Part shown: positions 33,922 to 37,339 of the stretch, one piece after another
Numbering within the stretch: position 1 is the first letter of the stretch
How the letters are laid out: every line of letters begins with the position of its first letter
From: a bacterium
GTDB taxonomy: Bacteria; Sysuimicrobiota; Sysuimicrobiia; Sysuimicrobiales; Segetimicrobiaceae
Length of the DNA: 37,339 nucleotides
Reading direction: 5' to 3'
Assembly: GCA_035308905.1 (NCBI GenBank)
Contig: DATGFS010000051.1
Span: 1 to 37,339, forward strand
Translations under genes and position numbers: made by a program
Notes under the pieces: model-generated
Database searches by the model: none
Told to the model about the DNA's origin: nothing
Seen by the model: only the letters and a program-made list of their open reading frames with translations

Positions 33922-35685
33922 ATGGAATCGGAACGCCACACGGGAACATCGACGCATTCCGGGCGCGGGGGGCGGCCTCACGGCGGCGGCCCTGCCGCCG
34001 GCCGCCATGAGACACAAGCCGGCGAGTCCGACGCCGGCGATCCGCGCCTGCGCGCGGACCTGATGAAACGCCTCGTCGGACTCAGCGAGGCGCTCAATCG
34101 TCCCTCGTCGGTCGCGGGCGTCGCGTCGGCCATCGGCCGGGCGGCCGCCGACCTCAGCGGCGCGGACCGTGTGGCAGTCCTGCTGCGTTCGGCGAGCGGG
34201 GTCATCAGCTGTCCGTGGTCGCACGGCGTGTCGACGGCGTACGTCGCCGAGATCACGACCCCCGAGGGCGCCGCCCCGTGGTCCCATCTCGCCCGGCACG
34301 ACGAGCTCGCGTGCATGGATCTGCCGAAGCAACGGCGGACGTCCGCGCCCGAGCCGGTGCTCGTTGAAGACGTCCGCGCGCTCCCGCCGGGCAACGAGAC
34401 CCGGCGCCGGGCCGAGCGCGAGAATTTCCGCGCCTTCGCCTCGTGGCCCCTGATTCACGAGGGGCGCGCGACCGCGGCGGTGGCCTGCTATTACGGCGCC
34501 CCCCGCACGTGGTCGGCGCCGGAGCGCGAGGCCATGCAGGCGTTCGCCTGGCAGGCCGCGGCCGCGCTCGAGAACGGCCGCTCCTACGAGGCGCAGGGCC
34601 GCCGCACCGCCGAACTGGAGGCGCTCTACGAATTGAGCAAGCGGCTGCGCAACGCGCGCACGCCGGAGGAGATGTACCCCATCCTCGTCGAGCACATCGT
34701 GCGCCTCATCCGCGCGGATCACGGCGCGCTCGCGCTGCTCGGCGCCGACGGCACCACGTTGACGACCGTCCACGCCTCGGGGCTCGCGGCCGGGCACATC
34801 GGGACGACTGCACCGGTCTCGCCGCCGCTCCGCCGCATGTTCGAGGCCGACACCGCGCACGTCACGGCCGACCTCTCGGGTGACGACGCCGTCGCGTTCG
34901 GCGCGGCGCGGGACGCCCATGCCGTGCTCGGCCCATTCGCGGTCGCCGCGCTCCGGGCGGACCAGCACGTGATCGGCGCGATCACAGTCGGACGCGCCCG
35001 CCGCGGGCAGAAGGAACCGTTCCTCGAAACCGACGTGCGCCTGCTGAAGAGCATCGCCGAAACCGGCGGCGCGGCGATACACCGCACCCGCCTCTATCAG
35101 ACCCTCCAGGACTCCTATATCGAGATGGTGGTCACGCTGGGGCGCGCGCTGGACGCCCGGGATTCGTACACCGGCGGCCACAGCGAACGCCTTGCCGAAT
35201 GGTCGGAGGCGACCGCCCGCCTCCTCGGCTGTCGCGACGAAGAGACCATGGACATCCGGTGGGGCGCCCTGCTCCACGACATCGGCAAAATCGCGGTGCC
35301 GGATGCGATCTTACGGAAACCGGCGAAGCTCACGGAGGAAGAGTGGCAGATCATGCGCCAGCATCCGATCACCGGCGAAGAGATCCTGCGTCCGGTCGAC
35401 CGCATGCGCGGCGTGGCGCGCATCCTGCGCGCCCACCACGAGCGGTGGGACGGCAAGGGCTATCCGGACGGGCTTGCGGGTGAGCGCATTCCGCTCGGGG
35501 CGCGGATCCTGGCGGTCGTCGACGCCTACAGCGCGATCACGGACGAACGCCCCTACAAGGCGGCCCGCTCGCACGACGAGGCGGTCGTCGAGCTTCGGAA
35601 ATCGGCCGGGACGCAGTTCGACCCGAAAGTGGTCGAAGCGTTCTGCAAGATGCTGGAGCGGCGCACCGACCGCGCGGCCACATAG
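33922..35685 (+). CDS. GAF-GAF-HD-GYP cyclic-di-GMP phosphodiesterase
   Basis: This 587-residue protein has a disordered N-terminus, two GAF domains (about 50-220 and 235-390) and an HD-GYP domain (400-587) with H452-D453 (LLHDIGKI), HHERWDGKGYPDGL and VVDAYSAITDERPYK. HD-GYP proteins hydrolyse cyclic-di-GMP. GAF domains sense small molecules or redox state. The ATG at 33922 is chosen for GGGAG just upstream; the frame is open further back. No diguanylate cyclase gene is in the window. Confidence 0.9.
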   Translation: MESERHTGTSTHSGRGGRPHGGGPAAGRHETQAGESDAGDPRLRADLMKRLVGLSEALNRPSSVAGVASAIGRAAADLSGADRVAVLLRSASGVISCPWSHGVSTAYVAEITTPEGAAPWSHLARHDELACMDLPKQRRTSAPEPVLVEDVRALPPGNETRRRAERENFRAFASWPLIHEGRATAAVACYYGAPRTWSAPEREAMQAFAWQAAAALENGRSYEAQGRRTAELEALYELSKRLRNARTPEEMYPILVEHIVRLIRADHGALALLGADGTTLTTVHASGLAAGHIGTTAPVSPPLRRMFEADTAHVTADLSGDDAVAFGAARDAHAVLGPFAVAALRADQHVIGAITVGRARRGQKEPFLETDVRLLKSIAETGGAAIHRTRLYQTLQDSYIEMVVTLGRALDARDSYTGGHSERLAEWSEATARLLGCRDEETMDIRWGALLHDIGKIAVPDAILRKPAKLTEEEWQIMRQHPITGEEILRPVDRMRGVARILRAHHERWDGKGYPDGLAGERIPLGARILAVVDAYSAITDERPYKAARSHDEAVVELRKSAGTQFDPKVVEAFCKMLERRTDRAAT

Positions 35686-35691
35686 GACAAC

Positions 35692-35970
35692 TCAGCCTTG
35701 CTTTTCCACCTTCCGCGTCGTGTGATCGAGGCATGTGCTGATGTCCGCTTGGTCGATGGTCTCGCCGGGCTTTGCGGTGAGCGTGACAATTACCTGATCC
35801 GCGCTCGGCGCAACCTGCATCGTCTGAACTTTCGCGTACTGGGGCGTGGGGCAGGAGCAGCGGCCTTCGGCGCATTCATTGAGTCCGTTCATCAGGTCGG
35901 CTTGCTTCGTTCCGACGGCCTTGACCGTGATCTTGATGTTCGATCCGTCGCCCTCTACCGAGTACTTCAT
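35692..35970 (-). CDS. Small Cys-containing protein, unknown
   Basis: This 92-residue protein is not a family I recognise. It has an acidic/polar N-terminus, then C33-x4-C38-x-C40 (CAEGRCSC) with PTPQY and C80-x2-H83 near the C-terminus. It could be a small metal- or cluster-binding protein, or a disulfide-held one. AGGAGG lies 7 nt before the ATG, so it is probably expressed. The IS element starts 94 bp upstream and may have cut or replaced its promoter. Confidence 0.7.
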   Translation of the reverse strand: MKYSVEGDGSNIKITVKAVGTKQADLMNGLNECAEGRCSCPTPQYAKVQTMQVAPSADQVIVTLTAKPGETIDQADISTCLDHTTRKVEKQG

Positions 35971-36064
35971 GGCACGGCCTCCTGTCACGTCGGCGGCCGC
36001 ATGTGACGTGGGGCGGCGTCGGCGCGGCAATGGTCCTTCTTCAGAAGAGTTCGGTGAGCGACCT

Positions 36065-36106
36065 GAGAGATAGGTAACACTTTGTACCGGACACATGGGT
36101 AACACT
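36065..36106 (+). repeat. Left terminal inverted repeat of the IS
   Basis: 42 bp containing two direct copies of ATRGGTAACACT, 25 bp apart (outer copy ATAGGT, inner copy ATGGGT). The repeated half-sites are likely transposase binding sites. Confidence 0.85.
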
Positions 36107-36127
36107 CCTTCCCTGAAAGGGGGAGGG

Positions 36128-37312
36128 ATGATGCCCTGGAGGGAGTGTTCGGTGATGGATGAAAGGATGCGGTTTATTGCTCGTCGGCTGGCAGGCGAGC
36201 CCATGGCGGAATTGTGTCGCGAGTTTGGGATCTCGCGCAAGACCGGCTACAAACTCGTCGATCGGTATCAGGAATGCGGCATTCATGGACTCACCGACCG
36301 CAGCCGTCGTCCGTTTCGCTATGCCAACCGACTACCCTTTCAAGTCGAAAACTACATCCTCAATGTGAAGCGTGAGCACTCCAGTTGGGGCGCGCGCAAA
36401 ATTCGCGAGCGCTTGAGGCGCCGGTTTTCCGGGATTCCCCTCCCCGCCAAGAGCACGATCCATGCCGTGCTGGATCGCCACGGCCTGGTGCAGCGCCGCG
36501 GGCGGATCCGGCGTCGCGCTCAGGGCACCTCCTTGTCGCTCGGACACCGTCCCAATGAATTGTGGTGCACCGATTACAAAGGCGAGTTCCTGCTCGGCAA
36601 TCGCCAGTACTGTTATCCGCTGACCGTGACCGACCACGCCAGCCGGTTTCTCCTGGCCTGCGAAGCGCTCTCGTCCACCCAAGAAACCTATGCGTTTACG
36701 GCCTTTGAGCGGCTGTTTCAAGAGCACGGCCTCCCGGCCAACATCCGCAGCGATAATGGCGTCCCGTTCTCATCTGCGCACGCGCTCTTCAACTTGAGCC
36801 GGCTGGCGGTCTGGTGGCTACGTCTCGGCATTGGCATCGAGCGCATCCAACCCGGCCATCCCCAACAGAACGGCCGGCATGAACGCTTGCACCTCACGTT
36901 GAAGAAAGAAGCCACCAAGCCCGCCGCCCCCAACTTCCTGCAGCAGCAGGCGCGCTTTGACACGTTTGTCGACATCTTCAACAACGAGCGCCCGCACGAA
37001 GCGCTGAACATGCAATGTCCGGCCGAAGTCTATCAGCCCTCCCCTCGCCCCTACACGGGCTTGCCGGATCTCGATTATCCGCTGCATGACAAAACGATCG
37101 TGGTGACCCGGTGCGGTCGCATCTGTCTGGGTGCGATCAAGATCAATCTCAGCCAGGTCTTTGCGGGACAAGCCGTCGGCATTAAAGAAGTGCACGACGA
37201 TATCTGGCTGGTCAGCTTTATGGACTATGACTTGGGCTACTTTGATCTCGAGACGCGCGTGCTCGAACCGCTCGACAATCCGTTTGGGCCGAAAGTGTTA
37301 CCTATGTCTTAG
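36128..37312 (+). CDS. IS481-family DDE transposase
   Basis: This 394-residue transposase has an N-terminal helix-turn-helix (about 25-60, LCREFGISRKTGYKL, GLTDRSRRP) and a DDE integrase-fold core: D149 (WCTDYKGEF), D209 (RSDNGVPF) and E252 (QQNGRHERLHLTLK). It cuts and joins the element's ends. The ATG at 36128 follows GGGGGAGGG; an ATG at 36095 lies inside the left repeat. The last codons (VLPMS) and the stop lie in the right repeat. Confidence 0.93.
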   Translation: MMPWRECSVMDERMRFIARRLAGEPMAELCREFGISRKTGYKLVDRYQECGIHGLTDRSRRPFRYANRLPFQVENYILNVKREHSSWGARKIRERLRRRFSGIPLPAKSTIHAVLDRHGLVQRRGRIRRRAQGTSLSLGHRPNELWCTDYKGEFLLGNRQYCYPLTVTDHASRFLLACEALSSTQETYAFTAFERLFQEHGLPANIRSDNGVPFSSAHALFNLSRLAVWWLRLGIGIERIQPGHPQQNGRHERLHLTLKKEATKPAAPNFLQQQARFDTFVDIFNNERPHEALNMQCPAEVYQPSPRPYTGLPDLDYPLHDKTIVVTRCGRICLGAIKINLSQVFAGQAVGIKEVHDDIWLVSFMDYDLGYFDLETRVLEPLDNPFGPKVLPMS

Positions 37313-37335
37313 GTACGAAGTGTTACCCATGTCTC
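37294..37335 (-). repeat. Right terminal inverted repeat of the IS
   Basis: 42 bp pairing with 36065-36106, again with two copies of ATRGGTAACACT 25 bp apart. The order of the two variants is swapped relative to the left end. It overlaps the transposase 3' end. Confidence 0.85.
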
Positions 37336-37339
37336 CGGG

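Larger units (their letters stand above)
36065..37335 (+). mobile_element. IS481-family insertion sequence
   Basis: A 1271-bp element bounded by 42-bp inverted repeats (35 of 42 identical) encodes one transposase. Its GC content and codon use are visibly lower than in the neighbours, a sign of recent arrival. The flanks shown (36061-36064 and 37336-37339) are not identical, so no target duplication can be called from the few bases available. Confidence 0.88.

Noticed and set aside
36061-37339. Target-site duplication around the IS
   Set aside because: Only four bases are visible after the right end and they do not match the left flank.

Overview
The window is 37.3 kb of very GC-rich bacterial DNA, densely packed with coding sequence (about 39 genes, no gene-free stretch above 300 bases, no rRNA, tRNA or CRISPR seen). 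The mix of genes points to a deep-branching diderm of the Terrabacteria type, perhaps an uncultivated relative of Armatimonadota, Chloroflexota or the CSP1-3/Sysuimicrobiota group. The pointers are an S-layer-homology (SLH) domain protein, predicted outer-membrane beta-barrels with aromatic C-termini, a bacillithiol-type deacetylase, SpoIID, DUF2905 next to ruvB, and a zinc-type HemB. This placement is inference; no rank-defining marker is present.

Region 1 (1-8300) is the most unusual. Two paralogous Cyc2-like proteins, each a single-heme CxxCH cytochrome domain fused to a predicted porin barrel, flank a sulfocyanin/rusticyanin-type blue-copper protein whose axial Met is replaced by Gln. A NarL-type response regulator and its membrane histidine kinase lie divergently beside them. 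A palindrome, TATCGG-N8-CCGATA, occurs in front of both the copper-protein gene (two tandem copies) and the regulator gene. At both promoters it sits exactly 21 nt from a TAYGAT -10 box. I read this as a self-regulated extracellular electron-transfer module, possibly for iron oxidation. Downstream on the same strand lie three translationally coupled envelope genes: an Ig-like secreted protein, a membrane-anchored protein and a partial SLH protein.

Region 2 (8320-18163, minus strand) is a colinear run in transcription order: tgt, yajC, an HD phosphohydrolase, a zinc-ribbon protein with an Arg/Ala tail, hemC, hemD, hemB, a GT2 glycosyltransferase, bshB1-like, a BshC-like candidate, ccmA and ccmB. 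It joins heme synthesis, heme export for cytochrome c maturation and a probable low-molecular-weight thiol pathway. This fits the needs of the cytochromes in region 1.

Region 3 (18225-25136) holds an Ala/Pro-rich unknown gene with its own promoter, followed by the minus-strand run yebC, dinB-like, ruvC, ruvA, ruvB, DUF2905, spoIID and queA. queA appears to start at a CTG codon. Region 4 (25214-28996, plus strand) has a large STAND/LuxR regulator, a DUF4242 protein, a secreted protein of unknown function and a second cupredoxin with a complete Cu-ligand set. Region 5 (29043-35970) has a class A penicillin-binding protein with a C-terminal extension, fdhD with a leaderless-type promoter, a Pit phosphate transporter, a GAF-GAF-HD-GYP protein and a small Cys-rich protein. 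An IS481-family element with 42-bp two-part inverted repeats (36065-37335) closes the window.
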